Positions 29,736-45,777 of a stretch of DNA of 64,000 bases are shown one piece after another. The notes beneath the pieces are model-generated. The model was not told the origin of the DNA. It was given only the letters and a program-made list of their open reading frames with translations, and did not search any database. Origin of the DNA: Lichtheimia corymbifera B2541 (Eukaryota; Mucoromycota; Mucoromycetes; Mucorales; Lichtheimiaceae); NCBI GenBank assembly GCA_000697475.1, contig JNEU01001090.1, forward strand, positions 62,001 to 126,000, in the 5' to 3' direction. Numbering within the stretch: the first letter of the stretch is position 1; every line of letters begins with the position of its first letter. The translations under genes were made by a program, and so were the position numbers.

Positions 29736-32700
29736 TTAGCTACTACTTTGATTAGCACTTGGCTCCTCTTGCTCTTGCTCGTGCTTGTTTGTCGCACCAA
29801 GATCAACAAGTCTCTCTACTTCGGATTCCTTGATATAGACAACAAAATAAGGATTCGCTGTACGTCCTGTGGTATTTTGGAAAATCTCATTCTCATCCAC
29901 CTAGTATATAAAAGTCAATGCCAAGTCCTTTCCCTCATGCTGCGTTTACATACCTTGGTCACCAAAGAGTCATTGTATTTCCACCATTGTTGCTTTTGAT
30001 GATTGTAGATATACACCCAGTAATGACCATAGTTGGCTTGGCCTGCGAAAATAGTAATTTAGCTTGCTGATATACTTGAACAATGGCTATTCTACATACC
30101 TTGATGGATAAAAACGGCATGTAAGCGATAAGCAACCTCCGTCAGGTCTTCATATTGGGCCCGTATCCGTTGTTGGAGTTGGTCAATGGTTTCTCTGCTC
30201 CCTATAAAATAGAATATGAATCATTCCATCGGTCATCATTAGAGAGACAGCACACTTACTTTCAATGGTTTTCCTTGCTGTATCCGCCTCATCTTTAAGC
30301 AACTGTAATGCTTGTTCATGCAACTGGGCCATTTCCTCGTTTTCTTGATCACGGAATTCTTCCAATATAGCAGCAGAAGCTTCCAACATTTGCGGGATGG
30401 GCATTGGGTACTCCTATCATATCATGTTTAGTCTACTGGATGATGTTGATAGGCCCAACTATCACCACCTACCTTGTTGTCTGTGAGCTGCTGGATGATT
30501 TCCTTGTTTGATTCGACCTCCTTTTGCCATGCAGCAACCTCAGCACGACGACCTGCCAACGCTTCACAATTGGATTCACTGTAGCGGTCCAAGTAGATCA
30601 CCTTTTCCAGCTTGATAAAAGCATTGCTCTTGTAAACATTGGATGTTTCTCGATCAAATTGCACTCGCTAAACATGGGAAATGGGTTAACGATGGGTATA
30701 GTATGTATATATATGTAACAAACTTGCCTGCACTTGGATCTGCAATACAGGAGGAAATGTGCTGACAGTGACTTCACGGGTTGCTCCTCTTCCACCATGG
30801 AAATTCTCCACCCGTCCAGCAAAAAAGTATTCGTCCAATCCATCATAGAGATCCTTGCCTTCAACAGCATCCACCATCACGTGAGCAAACTCCTCGTGTT
30901 GCTCCTTTCGCACATTGCGAAGTGTTTGGGTATCTTGGTAGGTAAGAATTTGCCTGGCCTTGAAATAAAAGAGGTCTCGCACAATATCTCGTGTCTGCTC
31001 GTCATCTTTCTTTTCCAAAGGCTTCAAGGCTGCTTCAATAAGAAACATGACATTGCTCATGCATTCTAAAATAGAGATATCAGTAACGCCCATACACACA
31101 AAGACCTCTCTCCCCCCCCCCCCACTTACCAGTGACATCTTGTTGCTTGCCAAGCATCATGTTGGCTGCACTCGGTCGCCTACTAGGCAATTCTGGCTTC
31201 TTTTCATAGAGAATCAGAGCACCACCATTCGAATCCCCTTTTTCTTTTTCCTTGACAACTTGATCATAGGAGGGTGGTAGCTCGTTTTCCTTGTCCGCAT
31301 CTGGCACAACCGAGTCTTCATTCTTGTTGTTCTCGGAGATAGGCATGCTTGAAAGTGGAGCGGTTCCATTATTATCAGAGGTGGTTGATGGTTTCTCAGT
31401 GTCTGAAAGTAGAGTTGACCCATTGTTGTCAGAGGAGGTTGGTAGTGTCTCAGAGGAGGGGAGTGTGTCTGAATCTTGAGCTGTTCCATTGACTGGTAAC
31501 GCTTCCTTTTGCTCTTGATGCCCATTAGATGATCCATTCTCCTTTGGTTGCTCTTCCAATGCTGAGGTATTGTTATCTTCTGGCTGCTTCTCGACCTTTT
31601 CCTGCTGTTGTGGTTGTGGTGATGATGATGATGGTTTTTCATCCTGCTGCTTTTGTTGTGTCGCCTTATCTTCAGCTTCCTCAAGATCCTTTCCATTCAA
31701 AAGAGCCATGTAAGCCAATTCATAGGTTGGAGATATCGCTCTGGCTTTGGAATTGCCAAGGCTGACAAACAACTCGCGAAGATTCGTAACAACTATGATC
31801 AAAAGTGAATGAGTAAAGGAATAATGTCACTTTGGTAATCCACTTACACTTTTTTGCCCGCTGTACTTCTTTTTGATCCACCTCAATGCCACCGATTCTT
31901 TTGGGTGTCCAACCAGGCTCTGTTTCATCCTCTACAAAATCATCCATGTGTACAATCGTATCACGCAATGGCACCAACGTATTATAGTACTATGTATATC
32001 CCTTCATGTCAGTCAACCATACATCATGTCGTTGAAAAGACTTGCCTGTAATAAGCTGTTCAGATAGCACGTGTTCCCGATATTGTTCAAGCCAACAGGA
32101 CTACAGAACGGCATATTAGTTCCTTGTCAAGCCAATCCATCCATTATAACTCACCCTTCATGACGAGGAGGTGGCGGTGGAGGCACTATTTTGCAACATG
32201 ATCATCAATACACATTTCATTTTGGCTACCCTCAAATAACCCACCTGGTCCTATTGTTGTCTTCTCAGTCTTTTTCAAATGTTCACGTAATGCATTGCTC
32301 ATTCGGATATTGGCAATGATTTCCAGGGCTTCTCTGTGCTCCTTTGTAGACTTTGGTTCTTGCTCCATCTACAGACAAACTATTTAGTTTATTCACTAGA
32401 TGTACACGTCCCTGCGTAACAGCATTTACCTTTGAATCATACAAGTCCATCAAAGCCCCTTCATCCACATCCACTGCTTGCGGATCAATGCCATAGTAGC
32501 TATATGCCTTTTTGATCTCGGTATCACCCAATTGGCCTTTGCTGGATTCCAATGCCACTTCGGTCCATAACTTGTCACTTTCTCTCCTACGTGCTTCCTT
32601 GGCCAAAACATCGATATAAATGTGTGCCTTGTCTGGAGTTTCTTGGATGAGACGATGATATAGCCAAACTAGCACTGAATCGGTTGCTTCGGCCACGCTT

Positions 32701-33630
32701 CCCAAATAGAGTTCCGGTTGATCTTCTTCGGTAGGTTCAGCATCAGGCAAGAGACGTTCCTTGGATCGATCGACACCGAGGATATCTTGTAATGTGGGCA
32801 TGGCTCTTTTTACGGAATGAACAACATCCAGCTGCTGGTCATCATCATCGCTCACTTGATCTTGTAATGCGTAGAGACAGACCAAGAGTTCATCACGAAT
32901 GCTTATCCATCGACTGCGGTCGGATGATGTGATTTGGGGTGCGTCGAAATAATCAGTCTCCGAGTTGAATGTGTATCCAATGCATGCCATGATGGATTTG
33001 CTATGCAACGACAAGTGTCAACAATCCATGCTCTACTACTGCTACACACATTGTTTACCTTGCATCATCCAATCCAATACGAGCCAGGAAATGAGGATTT
33101 TTGCTATTGATGCTTCGTTGATCACCAGCAAGCAAGTTCTTCACATAGGTCAAGAGCAGTTTCAGTGCGTCGACCATGTTGGGTGTTTGAGGTTGGTCCT
33201 TTTCAAGGTGCATACGTCGTCCTTCGAGCAACTGGTGGAATAGCTCGGGTTTCATAATAGGATCGGTCAAGGTTACTTGCATGGCATAGTGACAGCCACA
33301 GCATTCAAAACGGGGTGGTTGCTGCAAGTGGTGGTAATGGTGTGTTGGCCCTGCACTGCACATCGATGCTTGTTGGCTTGTTGACATTGCCTTGACAACG
33401 AGACGCTTATGGCAAATTTGACATAGAAATGGTGGATTCGCGTCTTGTTCAGCTGGACATGCAAGGAATTCATGGGGATGGGAGTCGCGATTGTTGTCAC
33501 TCGAGACGCGATCGTATTGATAATACAGGAACGAGAGTAGACCTGCAGGAGTAAAACGAGCGTCCACTGTGTTGCTGGTATCTGGTGGTTGATTGTCGAC
33601 CGTTGTCGGTGCAAAAGACGCCGTATCCAT
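29736..33630 (-). CDS. ubp2: Ubiquitin-specific protease, Ubp2 type
   Basis: Cysteine deubiquitinase of the USP/UCH family, roughly 1,080 residues in about 12 exons. The N-terminus (MDTASFAPTTVD) carries two CxxC pairs (CQICHKRL, CCGCHYAM), probably zinc-binding. The middle is Ubp2-like helical sequence (PHFLARIGLDDA, MACIGYTFNSETDYFDAPQ). The catalytic Cys box is GLNNIGNTCYLNSLLQ (Cys codon 32067-32069). The His box is QANYGHYWVYIYN (His codon 30023-30025), followed by WWKYNDSLVTKV. Between the boxes lies a long Ser/Gln/Glu-rich insertion (about 31170-31700) carrying a PPSY motif (31266-31277). Yeast Ubp2 works with the ligase Rsp5 to trim K63-linked chains, so the PPxY motif is telling. One intron (31990-32045) uses a GC donor. 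The C-terminal tail after YFVVYIKESE is Glu/Gln-rich. It shares a promoter region with HOB1. Confidence 0.9.
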
Positions 33631-34192
33631 GGTGGTGCTTTAAAGTGAAAGAAAGAGATCAATGCGAAATTTCAAATCAGTCGCTGGATAAAGTGCTACC
33701 ACAATGCTGGTTGTGTGTGATGGGAGTCACCGATGCTGTGTAAGAGCCATATCCCTTTCCTCTGATCATTTACACTGATTGATTGATTGATTGATTCATC
33801 ATGTCAACTGTCGAGTAGGCAACCAAATTTAAAAAACTTGGATTTCCATCACCCACCCACGGTCAATAGATCACATGTCCTTGCAAGTACTCCATCACAT
33901 GCATTATAGATAGACGAACCAGACAGTGAGGTTATCAAGTATGCCAAGAAAATTAAAATATCACCAACAGACGAGTGCTTTCATAAGAAAGAAGAAATAG
34001 CAATTGAATGGACATGTATAGAATGATGGGTGATCGAGTCATTGCTTATACTTGCATATAGCAAGATATCACTCGTGTATGAAAAACGCCAAGAAGCGCA
34101 CCAGGGGTAAGGATACAAAGGACCATTTTGCATAAGCGGCATTTTACAACCCATTCCTCTCTTCCATACACACACGCACACACACACGCAAT
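33631..34192. other. Shared promoter region, UBP2 and HOB1
   Basis: 562 bp between divergent starts. Contains a GATT microsatellite and, close to HOB1, a CA-rich leader (34169-34190). No coding potential. Confidence 0.45.
33777..33796. repeat. (GATT)5 microsatellite
   Basis: Five perfect GATT units inside the UBP2/HOB1 promoter interval. Confidence 0.9.
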
Positions 34193-35778
34193 ATGAGTTG
34201 GTAGGATTGGATAATGATATTTTATCAAACAGAGTGACTCATTCAAGGATATCTAGGAAAGGTGTCACCAAGGCAATCTCTCGTCTTCCTCATCAAATGA
34301 TGGCACGTAAAGCAGATGGTAACTAGTTGTCGCGCGTACAATGCTGACGAGTATATATGCTCATGGGAAAGGTGTCTATAGCCACGGTCGATGAGGACTT
34401 TGTCAGACTGGAAAAGAGATTCAACGAACTGGTCAAGGAGATTGATGTCTTGCGACAACAGAGTCATGCGTTCCGTGATGCCATTGCAGGTAAAGGGGTG
34501 GGTGCCTGTGTTTATGTAAGAGTCGGCGATGTTGATTCCCGTTTTAGCGCTGCTGGAGCACCAAATGCATTGTGCAACCACATTGGAGGAAATTTATGCA
34601 ATGGTAGAAGATCAACCAGAAGAAACGATTCAAGCAACTCAAGATTATGCTACTGCAATGACTTATTGTCGTGATGAAATATTACAGCAGTTGGTAAATA
34701 TATACGCATACATACATATATATGCTTATATGCTCATCGACATTTTGAATACTAGGATCAATTGGATAGTAGTGTGGTACAGCCAGCTGAACATGTCCAC
34801 GCATTGACCAAAGCCATTCAAAAGACCATCACAAAACGACAACACAAGTTAATCGATTATGATCGGCATCGCATCTCATTACAAAAATTCAAGGCAATCC
34901 AAGATCGTAGTCCATCCGAGGATAAGCAAGTCTTTAAGCTGGAGAATCAACTTGCGACGGCAACCCAGGATTATGAATATCTCAATGATATGCTCAAACA
35001 GGACCTTGTTCGATTTTTACGCCTTGCTGCAGAATGGATCACACCTATTCAGACATCCTTTTTCCATCTACAATGCTCGGTTATTGGTGGCATGTACGGT
35101 CGTATTTATGAAGTGGTTCAAAGCACTCAGCATTTCCCTACCATTGATCAACCCATGGAACAAGGATATAATTGGCATGTCAGCCAACGTGATGTGAAGC
35201 ATGAATTGGAATCTCTCGAAATCTTGCAAAAGGGCGTAGGGAGCATGAATAGTAAGGGCTTTGGAAATAGTAGATGTGTAAATGGTTTAACTCACTTTCC
35301 GATCAAGGTGTTCTTCGACCAGGCCAAGCAACGCTTCGTGAAAGAGCTGCTGCTGCTGCTGCTTCCAACGAACAACACAATACTGAACCGTCACCACCCA
35401 CCACCACATGGCAACCATCACCACCCCAACAACAACAGCACCCTGAACCGGTCACCCAGCAAACAGCATCTTTCCGTCGTCAACCTCCACCGCCTCCACC
35501 ACCTCGTTCCAGCAACAATACCAGTTTTGTCATAGCCTTGTATGATTTGGATGCTCAACAAGAAGGTGATCTGAGTATTCGAAAAGATGACAGGATTGAA
35601 GTTTTGGAACGAACACAAGATACCATGGATTGGTGGAAAGGGCGTATTGGTGATCGTGTAGGCATGTTTCCAGGTAAGATACAGCTCATGGCACATTTTT
35701 TAGATGGAATGATCCACTCAATATACACCAACCTTCCCAACCCCACTTCCTTCAGGCAATTACGTTCAAGAAATATAG
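34193..35778 (+). CDS. hob1: BAR-SH3 amphiphysin-like protein (Hob1/Rvs167)
   Basis: Membrane-curving endocytic protein that acts with actin at vesicle scission. About 400 residues over seven exons. The first exon is 8 nt (ATGAGTTG); splicing to 34257 gives MSWKGVTKAISRLPHQMM, the amphiphysin H0 helix. The third exon starts at 34382 (acceptor CTATAG) and continues ADATVDEDFVRLEKRFNELV. The BAR domain covers about residues 15-240, with helices such as QATQDYATAMTYCRDEILQQ. A Pro/Gln-rich linker (about 35360-35510, with a run of seven prolines) leads to a C-terminal SH3 domain: [49 protein letters not shown]. The last exon restores the canonical FPGNYV. The longer open frame from 34357 is only intron read-through. 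Bin1/amphiphysin and Rvs167 are the same family. Confidence 0.9.
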
Positions 35779-35831
35779 CATATAGTTTACCCCCATCTCT
35801 TGCTTTTTTTACCCAATGGAATTAAAAAGAG

Positions 35832-36272
35832 CTTTTGCAGTAGCAATAGCCAACAATCGATCGAATTCATTACTACGCTCGTATAATTGTCGAAAGATAC
35901 CGTCATGTAGTGTATTAAGAATATTGTATGATCATGATCAGCCTCTGTACGAATGCTATGGACAATACATAAAAGCGATGAATCCGTGAGCTTAGCTCGA
36001 ATGGTTCCTTGGATCTTGCGATTGGTGTCAAGACCAACCAAGATGTTGCTTCATACAAAATAACAAGTGAGTACTTCTTGACAAGAGCACGTGCAAGAGC
36101 AATCAGCTGACGTTGTTCTTAAGACTAATTGTTTCCATTCTCCATTACAATTGAACTCAATGTGATATTCTTTTACGCATCACCACCTCCTTGTTGTTGA
36201 TCAATCAGATGGGAGCGTTTCAGTGCAGCCCATAATTTTGCATCGTCATGTTGATTGACCGAAGGGATCAAG
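35832..36272 (-). pseudogene. Relic of an ABCC second nucleotide-binding domain
   Basis: Decayed copy of the last ~150 codons of the ABCC genes in this window, on the same strand as the copy at 38939. Matching blocks are in the right order: the start near the GTTTCAGTGCAGCCCA stretch (36218-36233), the signature region, LLCIVHSIRTEADHDH (intact copies: [16 protein letters not shown]), and a degraded C-terminus. At the signature, the intact N-W-S-Q-G-Q-R-Q reads N-stop-S-stop-E-Q-R-Q, so two stop codons fall within four codons and the Gly is lost. The Walker B block is also damaged. Homology stops near 36272, before Walker A, so this is a 3' fragment. It is non-functional as an ABC protein. 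Confidence 0.85.
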
Positions 36273-36331
36273 TTTTTATTTGTTTTCCGTTATACAGAAA
36301 TAAAGCGATATGGGAATATGCTATAGAAAAC

Positions 36332-36640
36332 CTAGCTATTGGTGTCGTTATTGTATGTAGAAGCACGGCAATGATTCACCGGTGGAGTAATTCTTCTTAT
36401 GTATAGGCCTTGTTGATCGGCAACTGACAGGCATAAACTCCAGTTCATGTTCCCAATCAATTCTTCGCGTTTGTAACCCATCGAAGATTGGTGATTGTGT
36501 TGTTTGTTGCCGTTTATATGGTCCACAATGGTTCGACTATCAACCGGAAACCCTTTTCTCTTGTAATCGAGGATGAACTCTAGATCATCACGCCTTTCGT
36601 TATCCGCCGTTCTATTTCTTTTTAAGCCTGGCAATAGCTC
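36332..36640 (-). pseudogene. HNH-nuclease-like fragment without start codon
   Basis: A 100-codon open frame on the minus strand with no ATG at its beginning (the first candidate codon is TTG, and a stop lies just upstream). It contains KGFPVDSRTIVDHINGNK followed by QHNHQSSMGYKREELIGNMN. The His-Ile-Asn-Gly-Asn-Lys and Arg-x-x-x-x-x-Asn-x-Asn spacing resembles the core of HNH_3-type nucleases (as in homing endonucleases and plasmid or phage HNH genes). The match rests on a short motif. It lies in the decayed interval next to the ABCC relic, so a dead mobile-element fragment is the likeliest reading. An internal exon of a longer gene is not excluded. Confidence 0.35.
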
Positions 36641-37450
36641 CAGCGACGGCCCGGATCATCATAAGTTTGGCTACATCTCGCCCTTTTTACATTCGCATTG
36701 AAATCCAGCGTACGCTTGATCAAGGTTTTGGCCTTGGATGACCCAGGTACGCCAGAGAACGCAGGGATGTACTTATGTCACCTACAAACAAAAGAGTCCC
36801 AAATTTCCTTTAGACTGCGGCTGCCTTTTGCCCATAGATGAGAGGTACACCTACCACAAAGGGTCCATCAATGAACACAGCATCCAAAAGTCATTAGGCA
36901 CTCATAATCAATGAGTACGCTACATGAATGAATGCTTGAGCACCCTCATTTTGGGGATTTCATAAGCACTATCTTTGAGACTTACCAAAGGTCATTGCTG
37001 ATGATATTGCATACAAGTAGAAAGAAAGGGTGTATGATAGTGTTGATGACAACAGCCTTGTTTATATATGTGAGTGGGCATGGGAGTTGTTGTCATGATG
37101 GATCGAACTAATCAAGTGTCCAAGCATCCTCGAGTACTATGTCGAAGTGATGGGAATCAAAAGCTGATGCGCAAATCCACCCGCGACTTTAAAGGTGATG
37201 TTTTATAGGTGACATAAGTATGTCCCTTGAGCGATGCAAGATATATGCAAACTTAATTACCGGCTCCTAAGAACTGCCAGCTACATAATAGCCACTTTCT
37301 TCCATTCGCCATTGTTACCCAAACCAATGCATGTAAACGATTCTCCTGCTTCAGCCCAACATTTCCATCACTCAACCTTTTTGATCCAAGAGCATTTGCT
37401 GTTCATCCTACTGATGTTGCTATCCATTCATGTCCTCGTCTATATCTTGA

Positions 37451-37553
37451 CTCAAAATCTTCATAATGAAGCGTGGCCTCGTTATTAGAGCCAAGTTGAT
37501 CAGCATGCCTGAAAGTAGCTTGTATGAAAGTTTCAATGTCGAGGTGGCCAATA
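37451..37553. repeat. Diverged ~97-bp repeat, copy A
   Basis: Starts CAAAATCTTCATAATGAAG, a near-palindrome (CTTCAT-A-ATGAAG), and contains AAGTTGATCAGCATG and TATGAAAGTTTCAA. Shares these blocks with copies B and C. Confidence 0.75.
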
Positions 37554-37606
37554 TCGGGGTGTATGGGCCCGTTCACTGCCTCTTTACAATTGGAAACCCC
37601 CATAAT

Positions 37607-37702
37607 TAAAAACCTTCATAATGAAGTATATGATTATTAAATGAACGAAGTTGATCAGCATGTATCAGCGGACCTACTGTCCAAGTTTCAAGTTCAAAAT
37701 GG
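37607..37702. repeat. Diverged ~97-bp repeat, copy B
   Basis: Same order of blocks: CTTCATAATGAAG, then GAAGTTGATCAGCATG, then AAGTTTCAAGTT. Begins about 155 bp after copy A. Confidence 0.75.
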
Positions 37703-37799
37703 GGAATCTCAAGGTAATGCATACTAATCGACATTTCATGAATCCGGCGCGTACCCGATATCCGACCATCCATAGTAAACCCCACATTATACCCTCCCA

Positions 37800-37897
37800 T
37801 TCAAAATCTTTGAATGAAGCATGGGTTCTTTATTAATACAAAGTTGATCAGCATGACCAAGAGCATCTTGTGTGAAAGTTTCAGGTTTGAGGGAGGC
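37800..37897. repeat. Diverged ~97-bp repeat, copy C
   Basis: Same order of blocks: TTCAAAATCTTTGAATGAAG, AAAGTTGATCAGCATG, GTGTGAAAGTTTCAGG. Begins about 193 bp after copy B. In the minus-strand frames the shared block reads HADQL. Confidence 0.75.
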
Positions 37898-38372
37898 AAT
37901 CACGGCCATGGATTAATTTACAGTGTGCATGAATTTGCAGGACAGTCCCTGACCTATTTAATTTCCACCGCTTCCACTCTCAGCCTCTTCCCTCTCCCTC
38001 CTCCCATTCTCAACTGTTGCCCATTCAAGTGCAAGTACACCTGCGAACATTGTCCTCGTTCAACCCACCATGTCAATTCTACACTTGTCTTGATCCGATT
38101 GTCTTTGACTGAATGGGCAAGTTCATGGCGTGTGCACCCCACTACAACACCTGCCTTTCTTGACACCCCACCTTCTCTTGTTCACCCCTCTACCACAGCT
38201 AAGCGAAGCAGCGTTCATTCCAAGAGTTGCCATTGGTAATGCCTTTACTCCATTATCTTTAACAGCGCTCTTTACTTGCAGCAACTTGCCTGACACCCTT
38301 TTTCACGAAAACAGCAGATAGTCCTTGTATAGAGGCAGCTTTATTTACGTGTAGCAACTGGTTTTCAATACA

Positions 38373-38410
38373 ATGGATATGGATATGGATATGGATATGG
38401 ATATGGATAT
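38373..38410. repeat. (ATGGAT)n microsatellite
   Basis: About six perfect ATGGAT units. No gene spans it. Confidence 0.95.
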
Positions 38411-38938
38411 TGGTTTGGTGCATGGGATGGAAGGATCTGGGTATATATACAACATGTGGAGAAAGGAGCCTTTGTTCTTATGTATCGATTGCTCATCTGA
38501 TGATGCTCTCAGCATTAACGATTGATGCATTCAATTATGGTACTTTACACGCGGTATTTCATGGCAGCTGCTGTCATCATCCTTAGTGCAACTGGACTTT
38601 TTGAAACGTGGATATAATTCGCCACTACGTATCACGACCCACCGGACGCCCAACCATTCCACTTTGCAAAGTGCACGTCCCAATGGATACATATACACTT
38701 CCCATATGGATGCATCTCTTCGTATTAAAGCAATCCAGTTGTGCTTCTCAATTTCGTGCCCATTCGATCTCTTGGGAATTATGTTGGATTAAAGGGTTAC
38801 TTTAACATATACAACATCAAGATGCAAAACACGTGTCGCATTATTGAGCCCCACTTCCCATTACATATCCCTTCTAAACTACATGCGTTTGCACATAAAA
38901 TGATCATCTCTATATATTTTCAAATATCATATGTTAAG

Positions 38939-43977
<5,039 letters not shown>

Positions 43978-45777
43978 AAAATTGCTTTTCACGGGAAGAG
44001 CTATGACCGATTGAGTTTCCTTTGCCCCTTTTTATTTCAATGAACGGTCACCACCACCATCATAGCAAGCGGTGGGCTTAGTCCAATTGGATACGAGGAG
44101 TGAATGGATAATACCCTATTATATATATGTCCCGTAAAGGAAAAAACGGACCAAAATTGTGGTGGTCATAAGGCATCAAAAAAGGTTGCACATAGTAAGG
44201 GCGTTTCATGGTTCTTCAAAAACAATCGTTCTTGATTCCGTTTATCATATAAAAATGCCTTCTTTTATTTTTAGAGTTGATTGATTTTCGTTTGAAGGTG
44301 GTTTTCTTTGTCAAGTGCGCTCTCGGATTATGTTGTCGTGGTGTCATTGTTCCCTCCTTAAATTATTGACCATCATCACTCAACTACATTTGACAGCAAT
44401 GTATCTTATGCAAGACGACATGATTTCTTTGCCCTGAATATGTGCAATTGTTGTTTTGACAATGTCATTTTTCATCTGTTCCCAAACTCCTACCACGGAT
44501 GGTATCACGATCCATCAGCCCCATTTTCTGCATTCATTTCATATCATATCATTTCCTAACCCCAACGACAAAGAAAGTCTTTTTATGAATATTTGGTGGG
44601 TAGGACCCAAATGGGCTTAGCATAAGTGTAAGGAAACTGGTACATGTACTACAACAAAAGGCAGCAAAGTGAAAAGGGGGACCGCCGTTGTCTGAAATGG
44701 AAATGCCTTGGAATCATGCATAACGCTCTCTTGTGGAACGCACTTTTTTCCCTTGACGCCAATGAGCAAAACGATCCATCCCTTGAACCAAGCTACTACA
44801 AGCAATCGTTAGCCATCACGAAGGACGATGAGCACGCAGCTCCATGCTACAGCAATTCAAGCCTGACATTGAGCAACCGATCAGCAGCATCTTCAAGCTT
44901 CGCGTTCCAACATCTCTTGACACACCGACGACCTGCCACAGCAAAGAACATTATCCAACTATCCATGGTTTGTGTCTGAAGGTGTTTATCTTGATACCGG
45001 CAGCATGCTGAATATGATTATGATACAGTAGCACAAAAGGTTTCTATTGGAAGGGTTGACATGGAACAACACCACAGCAACAGGCACCTCTTTTCTCGTT
45101 TTGCATACCAAGGACATGCTTCTTTGATTGCGATCTGCAAGTCATTCTCCAACGTACGTCGATTCATCACGTGAGGACTACAATAACAGCATGGCGGCTA
45201 ATGATGATGATGCTGACAGCTATGAACAATCCTCATGATGCCAATCCACCTCCATTACTGCTGATACGACAGTCCACTTGCCACCATTCATTGGATCCGA
45301 TAGAGTGCTGTATTTGCAGCTTTGACTCGAAGCCCTTCGCTGTATACAATCACAATCAGGATCAGGCTAGAGCTACAACATTCTCCCGAAGTGACAGCTC
45401 TTGACTTTCTTTTTTCTACTGGCATCATATCATATCGTACGTCTTGAACATTTATTGGCTATATGCAATGAGCGGATGGCGACTTGTACCCGTGGCATTG
45501 AGAACAACCGAGAAACAATGGTGCCTATACGTCATTGAAGTGGAGCTGGGAGGAAGCGGTAGTCTTTGTTGTGCAACCTGGTAAATTGATTGGCAAGGTT
45601 CCGCGATCCTTTCCGTGGAAGTACTTTATCCGCTGGCCCTCTTTTTCTTTCCCCACTCTACTACCACCACTACCCACCCACCTTCTTACCCCGCAAACTC
45701 CTGCTATATAAGCGATCTTTATCTCTTTTCTCTTTTTCTCATTATCATTGTACATTCTCTCACACTCATACACACAC
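43978..45777. other. Long intergenic region between ABC transporter 2 and DUF1479 gene
   Basis: 1.8 kb between divergent starts. Two modest plus-strand frames lie at 44644-44979 (111 codons) and 45171-45404 (77 codons). Neither has a recognisable domain, and I could not join them into a convincing spliced gene. A segment at 44830-45020 reads with low bias in two frames. Otherwise AT-rich non-coding sequence, with a TATA box near the right end. Confidence 0.45.
45705..45712 (+). promoter_or_regulatory. TATA box of the DUF1479 gene
   Basis: TATATAAG 66-73 bp before ATG 45778, followed by a pyrimidine-rich initiation region. Spacing and sequence fit a fungal core promoter. Confidence 0.7.

Larger units (their letters stand above)
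36641..38938. other. Gene-poor decayed interval before ABC transporter 2
   Basis: About 2.3 kb with no gene I can support. It holds three diverged copies of a ~97-bp repeat, a hexanucleotide microsatellite, and scattered short frames of no recognisable content. A pair of similar stretches, CTTTACTTGCAGCAACTTG at about 38270 and CTTTATTTACGTGTAGCAACTG at about 38338, suggests further small-scale duplication. From about 38895 the sequence matches the 3' flank of ABC transporter 1 (inverted). Confidence 0.6.
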
